The notes under the pieces were generated by a model, which was given only the letters and a program-made list of their open reading frames with translations, had not been told where the DNA came from and ran no database searches. Of a stretch of 12,229 bases of DNA, positions 1 to 7,257 are shown piece after piece. Origin of the DNA: CAZTLI01 sp964614375. GTDB taxonomy: Bacteria; Chloroflexota; Anaerolineae; Aggregatilineales; Phototrophicaceae. The translations under genes and the position numbers were made by a program. The DNA lies in the NCBI GenBank assembly GCA_964614375.1, contig CAZTLI010000129.1:1-12229 (forward strand), written 5' to 3'. Every line of letters starts with the position of its first letter. Position 1 is the first letter of the stretch.

Positions 1-446
1 ATTCGCGATAGCCTGACCGAATAGCAGCGGGTCAGCATGTCAACAAAAGCCCGATTCTCGGCGATTGCTAGCCTGAAGTGAATTGCGTGACCGAACTGTG
101 AGCACGCCACCCCCAAAACCTGATCCCTACCGCTAACCTCCATTTATAGTAAAAATTCTGCTTGAAAGTGCCACTTTTCAACCCGCAATCAAGCTAGCGG
201 AATAGGCTATCTCACGCTATAGTCACGGGTTCATCGGGTCTGTGGTCATAGGCCAATTCATGAAAGCAGTAAACGAATATTTGCGACTTTTTTATAGTTT
301 GACGGATTTTAAAACATTTCTAACTTTTCGCAAACGAGGTTATAACTGTAACATTTATTTAACTCTATGGATTCTGGTGTATTCTAAATTAACGGTATTG
401 CACCATCTACCTGAAAACCAGGCATTCACCACCAGAGGCAAATGGA
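1..446. other. Intergenic region upstream of the TIM-barrel gene
   Basis: No convincing gene is seen here on either strand. The ORF that opens at 242 overlaps the real gene in another frame and lacks a ribosome binding site. The left end has short split repeats: TAGCCTGA at 9-16 and 69-76, and TGACCGAA at 14-21 and 88-95. A near-palindrome, TTGAAAGTG/CACTTTTCAA, lies around 161-181. From about 285 to 400 the sequence becomes AT-rich, as expected for the promoter of the gene at 447. The window edge may cut the end of a neighbouring gene, but no reading frame running in from position 1 looks coding. Confidence 0.55.
339..352 (+). promoter_or_regulatory. Candidate -10 element inside an imperfect inverted repeat
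   Basis: GTTATAACTGTAAC is an imperfect inverted repeat (GTTAT/GTAAC) that contains TATAAC (341-346), a five-of-six match to a sigma-70 type -10 box. No good -35 box is found at normal spacing. The sequence resembles the perfect palindrome at 2646-2662, sharing AACTG followed by TAACATT. A repressor or activator site overlapping the promoter of the gene at 447 is an inference. Confidence 0.3.
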
Positions 447-1286
447 ATGACAGATACGGTACTCCTGAGCGCAAATCTCAATAACATCCACGAATGTGTC
501 GATTTGGCTGTGGAATATGGGCTGGGTATCGAACTGATGGCCTTCGCGCTGCCCGATGTGCTCGATGGAGACTGGGAAGCTCTGCTGCGCTTATATCAAG
601 AACTGCTGCAAGCCGTGCCGGGCCCCATCACGATTCACGGGCCATTTATGGATATGGCGTCGGGCAGTCCCGATGCGCTGATTAATCAAGTGTGCATCGC
701 CCGCTATCAACATGCGCTGCGGATTGCATCGCGCTTGAATGCCGAACACGTCGTATTTCATCCCAATTTTATCGGCTCGATTCACAATCCTGAATATCGC
801 GATGGCTGGCTCGAACGCAATATCCAGTTCTGGAAACCGCTGGCGGATTATGCCCGCGATCATGGGGTGATAATCACGCTGGAAAATATGTGGGAATTCG
901 ACCCCAACATCATTGGTGACATTTTGCGCGCCATCAATCATCCCAATTTGTGCGCCTGTCTGGATATAGGTCATGCTCACCTGTTTTCAGACGATGGCGT
1001 CAGGCTGGATGACTGGTTGGCGATACTTGAACCCTGGTTGATTCACACCCACCTGAATAACAATAATGGTGTGCTGGACGAGCATCATGGTTTTGATTGG
1101 CCTTCGGGTGTGCTGAATTATCTGAAAATTCTGCCCAAGCTGCGAATGCTGCCAAATCAGCCCTATATGATTCTGGAAATGTACGAAGTCGAGGATATGC
1201 AGGACAGCCTGTATTACTTTGACCTCGATCAGGAGCGCAAGAAAGACAAAACCTCCACGCAGGAACTGCCGAGCATTTCGGCCTAG
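447..1286 (+). CDS. Sugar phosphate isomerase/epimerase-like TIM-barrel protein (AP endonuclease 2 / xylose isomerase-like family)
   Basis: The 279-residue protein matches the xylose isomerase-like TIM-barrel superfamily in length and in strand-end metal-ligand motifs: HGPF at 64-67, FHPN at 104-107, TLENM with Glu146, LDIGHAH with Asp173 and His176, IHTHL with His200 and His202, DEHHG at 211-215 and LEMYE with Glu244. Family members use such His/Glu/Asp ligands to hold divalent metals for sugar isomerisation or epimerisation, or for phosphodiester cleavage in endonuclease IV. Which substrate applies cannot be told from sequence. There is no signal peptide, so it should be cytoplasmic. The start at 447 is supported by AGAGG at 434-438 with eight bases of spacing. 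The tail after about residue 258 is charged and probably disordered. It is monocistronic, ending before the terminator at 1311-1350. Confidence 0.85.
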   Translation: MTDTVLLSANLNNIHECVDLAVEYGLGIELMAFALPDVLDGDWEALLRLYQELLQAVPGPITIHGPFMDMASGSPDALINQVCIARYQHALRIASRLNAEHVVFHPNFIGSIHNPEYRDGWLERNIQFWKPLADYARDHGVIITLENMWEFDPNIIGDILRAINHPNLCACLDIGHAHLFSDDGVRLDDWLAILEPWLIHTHLNNNNGVLDEHHGFDWPSGVLNYLKILPKLRMLPNQPYMILEMYEVEDMQDSLYYFDLDQERKKDKTSTQELPSISA

Positions 1287-1310
1287 TCCTATCGCTATCA
1301 AGCACCGTCA

Positions 1311-1350
1311 ACCCACCGCTGCGACACTGTGTCCCGGTGGGTTTTTATTT
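1311..1350 (+). terminator. Rho-independent terminator of the TIM-barrel gene
   Basis: An eight-base-pair stem, ACCCACCG at 1311-1318 with CGGTGGGT at 1335-1342, is followed at once by TTTTTATTT. It starts 24 bases after the stop codon at 1286. Confidence 0.85.
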
Positions 1351-1395
1351 TGGACGGCGCGGGTTGCAACACGCAGTCATCCGGCGCAAAAGGCG

Positions 1396-1430
1396 AAAAG
1401 GGGTAATACTTGCCCCTCACGCATTACCCT
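1396..1430 (-). terminator. Probable terminator of the Kelch gene
   Basis: On the minus strand GGGTAAT (1423-1429) pairs with ATTACCC (1401-1407) across a 15-base loop. A short T-containing tail follows (CTTTTC on the minus strand, 1395-1400). It lies about 45 bases beyond the Kelch stop codon. The stem is modest and the T-run short, so it is weaker than the one facing it. Confidence 0.5.
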
Positions 1431-1473
1431 CATCTAGCACTGTTTTTACCTGGCTGTCTTACGCTGCAATGCG

Positions 1474-2460
1474 TTATTCTTCGCCGGGCGTGAAAATCAT
1501 GATGACACGGATGACGCCTGCCGCATCACCGGGCGCAGTCGAACCACTGAGAATATACCAGCGTCCGTCATAAGCGACGGATGACACGCCATGCACACGG
1601 CGCGGCGCCCGACGTAGTGTTGTCCATGTATCCGTTTCCGGGTCATATACATAGTGATCGCCGAATGAACGCGCGGTATCAGCGGAAATATCTTCGCCAC
1701 CCGTGACGTGAATACGCCCATTGACGACTGCCGCAGTCACGCTCGACCGCTCGGCGGGCAGTGGCGCGACCTCCGACCATTCGCGTTCAACCGGGTCATA
1801 GACTTCGACAGTGGCATAATTAACCAAACCCGAATTGCTGCGTCCGCCGATGACATAAATCAAACCATCGAGCACGACTGCCGCCACATGGTCGCGTTGT
1901 GTTGGCAAGTCCGGGTGAGATGTGTCCCATTCATCAGTCACGACGTTATATGACCAGACCTCGCCTGTATATAGCGTATACAAAGGCCCACCGCCAATCA
2001 TAAACAGCGACTCATCCACAGCGACCATCGCATGAGCAATGCGGGTATCGGGCGCTTGCGTCACTTCCGACCATGTATCCGTTTCGGGGTTATAACTGTA
2101 AATGAGGTCGCTGACATCGTGCATCCCAAACGCCCCGCCAGACACATACAACAGGCCGTTAATCGCCGCCATTTCAAAGTGATGCAGCCCGCGCGGCATG
2201 GCTGCGGCCTGTGACCAGGTATTGGACTCAATCTCATAGACCTCCGTCGAATCGAGGATTTCATACGTACCTGACCACCCGCCCGCGATATAAATGCGCC
2301 CGTCCAGCGCCGCCGCCGCCGCCTCGAAGCGGGGAATCTGCATTCGCGCCCCATCTTCCCATACCCCGCCAACGGGTAACGCATCCTGCGCCAGTGTTCC
2401 CGCAGCCCCCATCACAATGGCGAGCACTAGCAAACCCGGTATCCGTATCGCCGTTCGCAT
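1474..2460 (-). CDS. Secreted Kelch-repeat beta-propeller protein
   Basis: About 328 residues. An N-terminal signal peptide (basic MRTAIR, hydrophobic core to about residue 20, ending near GTLAQ) is followed by six Kelch repeats. Each has the pattern W...P..R....A...G.IY..GG; the GG or SG pairs fall near residues 60, 108, 156, 205, 254 and 305. Six blades would make one closed propeller. Such domains usually bind proteins or carbohydrates, although a few families (galactose oxidase, N-acetylneuraminate epimerase) are enzymes; no catalytic signature is seen. ATG at 2460 was chosen because GAGG (2467-2470) sits six bases before it and the promoter at 2487-2516 gives a leader of about 20 bases. 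ATG 2463 and GTG 2472 are alternatives. It is monocistronic, exported, with ligand unknown. Confidence 0.85.
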   Translation of the reverse strand: MRTAIRIPGLLVLAIVMGAAGTLAQDALPVGGVWEDGARMQIPRFEAAAAALDGRIYIAGGWSGTYEILDSTEVYEIESNTWSQAAAMPRGLHHFEMAAINGLLYVSGGAFGMHDVSDLIYSYNPETDTWSEVTQAPDTRIAHAMVAVDESLFMIGGGPLYTLYTGEVWSYNVVTDEWDTSHPDLPTQRDHVAAVVLDGLIYVIGGRSNSGLVNYATVEVYDPVEREWSEVAPLPAERSSVTAAVVNGRIHVTGGEDISADTARSFGDHYVYDPETDTWTTLRRAPRRVHGVSSVAYDGRWYILSGSTAPGDAAGVIRVIMIFTPGEE

Positions 2461-2486
2461 CATTGACCTCACAACCCTTTTCCCGA

Positions 2487-2516
2487 ATTGTAACGCCCCA
2501 GAGCAACCCTTGTCAC
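2487..2516 (-). promoter_or_regulatory. Sigma-70 type promoter of the Kelch gene
   Basis: On the minus strand GTGACA (-35, 2511-2516) and TACAAT (-10, 2487-2492) are separated by 18 bases. Each matches the consensus at five of six positions. Transcription would start near 2480, about 20 bases before the chosen ATG. Confidence 0.6.
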
Positions 2517-2637
2517 AGTTTTTAGCAAATTCTCATGACACGATGGGTAATATCGGAATAATGTAAAATTTTCGATTTCAGCTGCAATTGGAGTCGTGAG
2601 ATAGGCTGCAAATCTGTTCGCATCGGCATTTGCGCGT

Positions 2638-2662
2638 TAAAATGGGTTACAACTGTTGTAAC
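2638..2662 (+). promoter_or_regulatory. Perfect 17-bp palindrome (operator candidate) next to a -10-like box
   Basis: GTTACAA-CTG-TTGTAAC at 2646-2662 is a perfect 7-3-7 inverted repeat. It begins three bases after TAAAAT (2638-2643), a possible -10 box for the sulfurtransferase gene whose -35 is poor. The predicted transcription start falls inside the palindrome, a position typical of repressor operators. The palindrome is seen directly; the regulatory role is inferred. Confidence 0.5.
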
Positions 2663-2722
2663 ATTCAGCAGCTAAAATGTTGGGTGTCGTTGGATAACGA
2701 TATGAACATTCGAGGAAGATTC

Positions 2723-3574
2723 ATGAGTAATCACCTGCTGACCACGACAGATTGGTTGGCTGAACATTTAGACGATGACACGGTGCGCGTGGTCGATATT
2801 CGGGGGCATGTGCGGCCTGCGTCTGACCCAAAACCGCACTATTTTAACCACCGCACCGACTATGAAGACGCCCACATTCCCGGCGCGGTCTTTGTCGATT
2901 GGGTGCATGAAATCACCGACCCGGATAGTCCGCATCACGCGCAAATCGCCAAATCAGACCGTTTTGCCGACGTTTTGCGCCGTCTGGGAATCGCGCCCGA
3001 TACCCACGTCGTCGCCTATGATGACGCCAATGGCATGTTCGCCGCGCGCTTGTGGTGGGCGTTGAATTATTATGGGCATCGCAATGTCACGATTCTGGAT
3101 GGTGGCTGGGAAAAATGGGTCGGCGAGGGGCGCCCGGTAACACGCGACATCCCCCAGCTTGCGCCATCCAGCATCGTCATCAAACCCGACGAATCATGGC
3201 GACGGACAGACCAGCAGGTGCTGGAGGCGCTTGGCAGCAATAAGGTGCAGTTGATTGACGTGCGTTCGCCCGAAGAATTCGCCGGCAAATCCTCGCGTGT
3301 GGAACGGGCCGGGCACATCCCCGGCGCGATTAATATCCCACGGACAACGCTGATACGGGACGACGGTCAACTGCACAAACCCGATGACCTGCGCGCGATA
3401 TTTGAAAAATACGGCATTCGCTATGACGTGCCCGAAGTCATTGTCTACTGTAATGGGGGTGTATCCGCCAGTTATGGGTTATTGGCACTACAAGCGGCGG
3501 GGTATACCAACGGCAGTATGTACGATGGGTCGTGGAAAGAATGGGGCAGCGACATGGACAAGCCCATCGAGTAA
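2723..3574 (+). CDS. sseA: Two-domain sulfurtransferase (thiosulfate/3-mercaptopyruvate sulfurtransferase, rhodanese family)
   Basis: The 283-residue protein has the usual length and tandem rhodanese layout of SseA-type enzymes. The N-terminal domain (about 8-140) has the fold motifs VVDIRG (24-28 region), AHIPGAVFVDW and LDGGWEKW but no Cys at the active-loop position, where it reads AYDDANG. The C-terminal domain (about 160-280) has LIDVRSPEEF, GHIPGAINIP and the loop CNGGVSAS with catalytic Cys243. Such enzymes move a sulfane sulfur from thiosulfate or 3-mercaptopyruvate to the loop Cys and on to an acceptor in the cytoplasm. This loop does not decide the donor. The start at 2723 is supported by GAGGAAG at 2712-2718; an upstream in-frame extension to 2630 would translate the palindrome and is rejected. 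The next gene starts 61 bases downstream with no terminator between. The symbol is by similarity. Confidence 0.88.
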   Translation: MSNHLLTTTDWLAEHLDDDTVRVVDIRGHVRPASDPKPHYFNHRTDYEDAHIPGAVFVDWVHEITDPDSPHHAQIAKSDRFADVLRRLGIAPDTHVVAYDDANGMFAARLWWALNYYGHRNVTILDGGWEKWVGEGRPVTRDIPQLAPSSIVIKPDESWRRTDQQVLEALGSNKVQLIDVRSPEEFAGKSSRVERAGHIPGAINIPRTTLIRDDGQLHKPDDLRAIFEKYGIRYDVPEVIVYCNGGVSASYGLLALQAAGYTNGSMYDGSWKEWGSDMDKPIE

Positions 3575-3635
3575 TTGAGCAGGACGGTCTAGCGACTGAC
3601 CAGCGGTTCGCAGTTATACATCACAGGAACGTGTA

Positions 3636-6600
3636 ATGCCTTTAGAACGGATTGACAATCGTTATCAATTGCGGGATGTGCTAGGGACAGGTGGCTTCGG
3701 CGCGGTCTATCGGGCGACCGACCGCCTCACCGGACAAGATGTTGCGCTCAAACAGGTGTTGACGTTTTCTGCGCCGCGGCTAAACAATACACCCGGTATG
3801 CACACCACCGGGCAGCGCCTCTCGCTGGCGCGCGAATTTAAAGTCGTGGCTTCGCTGCGGCATCCTCATATCATCAGCGTGCTGGATTATGGTTTTGATG
3901 CCGAGCGTTCGCCCTATTTCACGATGGAACTCATCGAAGCACCCCGCTCTATCACCGATGCGGCGCGTGGTAAATCAGACGATGAAAAAGCCAATTTGCT
4001 CTTACAAATGCTGGAAGGGCTGCAATATCTGCACCGGCGGGGGGTGCTGCATCGCGATTTGAAGCCCGATAATGTGATGGTCGTGGATGGGCAGGTCAAA
4101 ATTCTCGACTTTGGTCTGGCGGGTGTCCGCGAAACGACGGGCGGTTTAGCCGGAACGCTGGCGTATATGGCGCCTGAACTGCTGCAAAATCAACCGGCGA
4201 CAGAAGCGTCTGACCTGTATGCGGCGGGGGTCATCGCCTATGAGGTATTTGGCGGTGAATATCCCTACGACAAATCCGACCCCACGACGCTGATTAATCA
4301 CATCCTCACCACCTCATTCGACCCGGCGTTCATGCCTTTGCCCAATTCTATCGCCGATGTGGTCGCGCGCCTGATGGCAAAGACGCCCGATGTGCGCTAT
4401 CCGTCTGCCGATGCGACTATCCATGCGCTCTATGACGCGACCGGTTTACCGCAGACGGTTGAATCCATCGCCATTCGTGAAAGCTATTTGCAGGCTGCGG
4501 CTTTTGTCGGGCGGCATGAGGAGTATTTTCAGCTAACGACAGCCCTCAATAATACCTTTGCTCTACCTGCACAGGGCAGCGCATGGCTGATTGGGGGTGA
4601 ATCGGGCGTCGGCAAATCGCGCTTATTGGAAGAAGTGCGGACACAGGCGCTGGTGGATGGTGTGATGGTGCTGCGGGGGCAGGCGCTGGCAGAAGGCGGC
4701 CTTCCCTATCAATTGTGGCGCGAACCGCTGCGGCATCTGGTCATTGCCACTGATGTAACCGGTAGTGACGCAGCCGTGCTCAAAGAACTCGTCCCCGATA
4801 TTGACACGCTGCTCGAAATCCAAACCGGGACACCCCCCCCGCTTGACCAGAAAGCCAATCAGCAGCGATTGATCGCCACGATTGCGCGCCTGTTCCGCAC
4901 CCAGAAACGCCCGATGCTGTTGATTCTGGAAGATTTGCAATGGACGGATGAAAGCCTCGAACCCATCAAAATGCTGACACCGACCATCGCCGATTTGCCG
5001 CTGATGATTGTCGGCAGTTACCGCGATGACGAACGGCCCGGTCTGCCCGATGAATTGTCCGATATGCAGCCGATTAAACTGGAACGACTCGCGCCCGATG
5101 CCATTGCCGAACTCAGTGCCGCGATGCTGGGCGAAACGGGCAAACAGGAACAGGTCGTCGATATGTTGCAGCGCGAGACCGAGGGCAATGTCTTCTTCCT
5201 TGTCGAAGTGGTGCGGGCGCTCGCCGAAGCCGCGGGTAGTTTGTCGATGGTCGGCTTGATGACGCTGCCAGACAGTATCTTCGCCGGGGGCGTGCGCGAA
5301 GTGGTGCGCCGTCGTCTGGGGCGCATCCCCGACTCGATGCAAGCCTTGCTCAAATTAGCGGCTGTCGCCGGGCGTTTTGTCCAACCCGAAATCCTCAAGA
5401 CCCTCGACCCACAAATCGACTTCGACCGCTGGTTGCAAACCTGTGAAGCTGCCGCCGTATTGGAATTGGAAGGCGGTCACTGGCGCTTCACCCACGATAA
5501 GCTGCGCGAACAGGTGCTGGCAGACCTCGACCCGGTAGAAATCCCGGTTTATCATCGGCGTGTTGCCGAAGCGATTGAGACCATCTATCACGTCGCCGAT
5601 GATGACGCGACAGCGCACGCCGCCGTCCTCGCCCAGCACTGGTCTGCCGCAGGGGATGACAGAAAAACAGGTCATTACAGCCGCATCGCCGCCCGCCAGG
5701 CCTTTCACCTCAACCAGTATCAAGAGGCCGCCAACCTGTATGCGCGTGCCCTCAATCTGCGCGTTTATGAACAGGCCGATAAGCCGCGCACCGTCCACGC
5801 CGATTTGCTGCACCAGATCGGGCGCTGTTATGCCAGCACCAGCGCCTATGAAGACGCGCGCACATTCGCCCATCGGTCATTGGCAATGTATCGTGAAGAC
5901 GGCGATAAAGATGGCATCGGACACGTCCTGAATCTGCTGACAGAATGTGATATGTGGCAGAGCAAGTATGAAACGGCGCTGACATTCAACGACGAGGCGA
6001 TTACCCTCCTGCGCGAAGTCAACAATATGCAGCAGGTCGGTTATGCGTTGATGAATCGCGGCGTCATCATGAGCTTTCAGGGCGATTTACAGGCGTCACA
6101 GGATGCGTTTAAGGCGTGTCTGGAGGCGATGCAGCAAACAGGCGAACAAATCGCTATCGCCCGCGCGCTGAATAATCTCGCCATCAGTTATGACCTGTTG
6201 GGTGATCCGACAACAGGGCTGGAATACTATCATCGCAGTCTCGCGATCCGCCGCGAAATTAATGACCGGCATGGTATTGCCTATGCCCTGAGCAATATCG
6301 CCTCCGTCACCGAAGAACAGGGCGATCCCGCCAGCGCGCGCGACATGCTCAATGAAGCCCGTCAGATTCTGCAAGAGGTTGGCGATCGCAAGGGGTTGGC
6401 GAATAATCTGAATACACTGGGGCATCTGGAACGCAAGCATTATCAAAACTATGCGGTCGCCGAACCCTATTTCCTGGAGTCACTGGCGCTGCGCCGTAAA
6501 ATCAACAACCCCGAAGCAGTCAGCCAGACCCTGTTGTCCATCGTGCAGCTTTATAGTGACCAGCAGCGGTGGTTTGAAGCGCGTGCCGCTATGCACGAAG

Positions 6601-6917
6601 CGTTGACCATCGCCCGCGCGATTGACCACAAACCGCGTATGCAAGATGCGATTCAGACGATGGGCTATTATTACACGCGGCACGGTGACCATGCGACTGC
6701 GGCTGCTTATTTTGCGTTTATCCGTGAACAGGTGCTTAATCACGCCGTTGCCCGCCAGAATATCGACGAGCAGTTGAGCAAACTCGCCGACTCAATGGCT
6801 GCCGCGGATTATGAAGCGGCCCGCAAACATGGCCTCACATTTACGCTCGCTGGCCTCGTCGAACAAGTATTACAGGCAACCGCCCCCGATACAGAATCCG
6901 CCCCATCGCAGGATTGA
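3636..6917 (+). CDS. Large Ser/Thr protein kinase fused to an AAA/STAND-type ATPase and TPR repeats
   Basis: A 1093-residue cytoplasmic signalling protein with no TM segment or signal peptide. The kinase domain (about 10-268) has every key residue: glycine loop GTGGFGAV (17-24), Lys39 in VALK, Glu67 in helix C, HRDLKPDN (139-146), DFG (158-160) and APE (179-181), so it should be active. An ATPase module follows, starting at FVGRHEE (290-296), with Walker A GESGVGKS (321-328), a Walker B-like LLILED (428-433) and GSYRDDE (460-466). A winged-helix-like linker region runs to about 670. Roughly eight TPR-like repeats (about 680-1035) suit partner binding. The order resembles PknK-like and other STAND regulators, where the TPRs sense a partner and the ATPase acts as a switch. 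No output DNA-binding domain is seen; the kinase itself is probably the output. AGGA at 3625-3628 supports the start. A run of eight C lies at 4833-4840. Confidence 0.9.
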   Translation: MPLERIDNRYQLRDVLGTGGFGAVYRATDRLTGQDVALKQVLTFSAPRLNNTPGMHTTGQRLSLAREFKVVASLRHPHIISVLDYGFDAERSPYFTMELIEAPRSITDAARGKSDDEKANLLLQMLEGLQYLHRRGVLHRDLKPDNVMVVDGQVKILDFGLAGVRETTGGLAGTLAYMAPELLQNQPATEASDLYAAGVIAYEVFGGEYPYDKSDPTTLINHILTTSFDPAFMPLPNSIADVVARLMAKTPDVRYPSADATIHALYDATGLPQTVESIAIRESYLQAAAFVGRHEEYFQLTTALNNTFALPAQGSAWLIGGESGVGKSRLLEEVRTQALVDGVMVLRGQALAEGGLPYQLWREPLRHLVIATDVTGSDAAVLKELVPDIDTLLEIQTGTPPPLDQKANQQRLIATIARLFRTQKRPMLLILEDLQWTDESLEPIKMLTPTIADLPLMIVGSYRDDERPGLPDELSDMQPIKLERLAPDAIAELSAAMLGETGKQEQVVDMLQRETEGNVFFLVEVVRALAEAAGSLSMVGLMTLPDSIFAGGVREVVRRRLGRIPDSMQALLKLAAVAGRFVQPEILKTLDPQIDFDRWLQTCEAAAVLELEGGHWRFTHDKLREQVLADLDPVEIPVYHRRVAEAIETIYHVADDDATAHAAVLAQHWSAAGDDRKTGHYSRIAARQAFHLNQYQEAANLYARALNLRVYEQADKPRTVHADLLHQIGRCYASTSAYEDARTFAHRSLAMYREDGDKDGIGHVLNLLTECDMWQSKYETALTFNDEAITLLREVNNMQQVGYALMNRGVIMSFQGDLQASQDAFKACLEAMQQTGEQIAIARALNNLAISYDLLGDPTTGLEYYHRSLAIRREINDRHGIAYALSNIASVTEEQGDPASARDMLNEARQILQEVGDRKGLANNLNTLGHLERKHYQNYAVAEPYFLESLALRRKINNPEAVSQTLLSIVQLYSDQQRWFEARAAMHEALTIARAIDHKPRMQDAIQTMGYYYTRHGDHATAAAYFAFIREQVLNHAVARQNIDEQLSKLADSMAAADYEAARKHGLTFTLAGLVEQVLQATAPDTESAPSQD

Positions 6918-7057
6918 GCTAGCCGCTGGCTAAAAACAAAAGCTCAACCGCAAAGGTCGCAGCGTGGTTAGGGCAGGATGGCGACGGCCTCAGTCCTATC
7001 TTCAAGACGGCGAGACACAGGGAACGCAGCGGACGGTGATTCCACGCATCCAGCCAA
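6918..7057. repeat. Intergenic spacer with degenerate short-period repeats
   Basis: No gene is seen. A small hairpin, TAGCC-GCT-GGCTA (6920-6932), follows the kinase stop, but no T-run follows on the plus strand. Two stretches (about 6947-6964 and 7006-7037) repeat a roughly ten-base unit of the type CGCARRGG: CGCAAAGGT, CGCAGCGTGG, ACACAGGGA, ACGCAGCGGA. Similar purine-rich CGCA-type repeats occur in spacers of many bacteria, which is recalled knowledge and not a search result. Confidence 0.35.
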
Positions 7058-7083
7058 TAAAAAACCCGGCGCGATGACCGGGT
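7058..7083 (-). terminator. Rho-independent terminator of the tRNA-Phe unit
   Basis: Read on the minus strand, ACCCGG (7078-7083) and CCGGGT (7064-7069) form a perfect six-base-pair stem with an eight-base loop, followed by six T (7059-7064). It lies 10 bases downstream of the tRNA 3' end. Confidence 0.8.
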
Positions 7084-7092
7084 GTGTGGGTG

Positions 7093-7165
7093 TGCCAAGG
7101 CCCAGACTTGAACTGGGGACCCTCGCATTTTCAGTGCGATGCTCTACCAACTGAGCTACCTTGGC
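7093..7165 (-). tRNA. tRNA-Phe (GAA anticodon)
   Basis: A complete 73-base cloverleaf on the minus strand: acceptor stem GCCAAGG/CCTTGGC, D arm GCTC-AGTTGGTA-GAGC, anticodon stem TCGCA/TGCGA around the loop CTGAAAA giving anticodon GAA, a five-base variable loop, and T arm CCCAG-TTCAAGT-CTGGG. The discriminator base is A, as expected for tRNA-Phe. The 3' CCA is not encoded (the genome reads ACA), so CCA must be added by the nucleotidyltransferase. It has its own promoter (7199-7227) and terminator (7058-7083), so it appears to be a single-gene unit. Confidence 0.97.
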
Positions 7166-7166
7166 G

Positions 7167-7196
7167 AACCATCCCCGCCCATGGGCGAGGATGGTT
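7167..7196 (-). promoter_or_regulatory. Long hairpin in the tRNA-Phe leader
   Basis: AACCATCC (7167-7174) pairs with GGATGGTT (7189-7196), and CGCCC (7176-7180) with GGGCG (7183-7187), with one C/A mismatch and a two-base loop. One base separates it from the tRNA 5' end. It has no T-tail, so it is a poor intrinsic terminator for the upstream SH3b gene. The predicted tRNA transcription start falls inside the outer stem. Confidence 0.6.
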
Positions 7197-7198
7197 GG

Positions 7199-7227
7199 AT
7201 TGTATAGGGTCTACGGGCGAATGTCAA
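7199..7227 (-). promoter_or_regulatory. Strong sigma-70 type promoter of tRNA-Phe
   Basis: On the minus strand a perfect TTGACA (7222-7227) and TACAAT (7199-7204) are spaced by exactly 17 bases. This is the best promoter match in the window. Transcription would start near 7192, about 27 bases before the mature tRNA. Confidence 0.85.
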
Positions 7228-7257
7228 GATGACATCACCCCTGTGAGCCTGCGGACG

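Noticed and set aside
242..484. 80-codon plus-strand ORF before the TIM-barrel gene
   Set aside because: It has no ribosome binding site, an atypical composition, and overlaps the start of the well-supported gene at 447 in another frame.
2630..2722. In-frame upstream extension of the sulfurtransferase
   Set aside because: It would translate through the palindrome, adds residues unlike the family, and the internal ATG at 2723 has a good GAGGAAG site and the expected family start.
4623..5342. 239-codon minus-strand ORF inside the kinase gene
   Set aside because: It is the antisense shadow of a gene with complete kinase and ATPase motifs; its His/Gln-rich composition is typical of reverse-strand frames.
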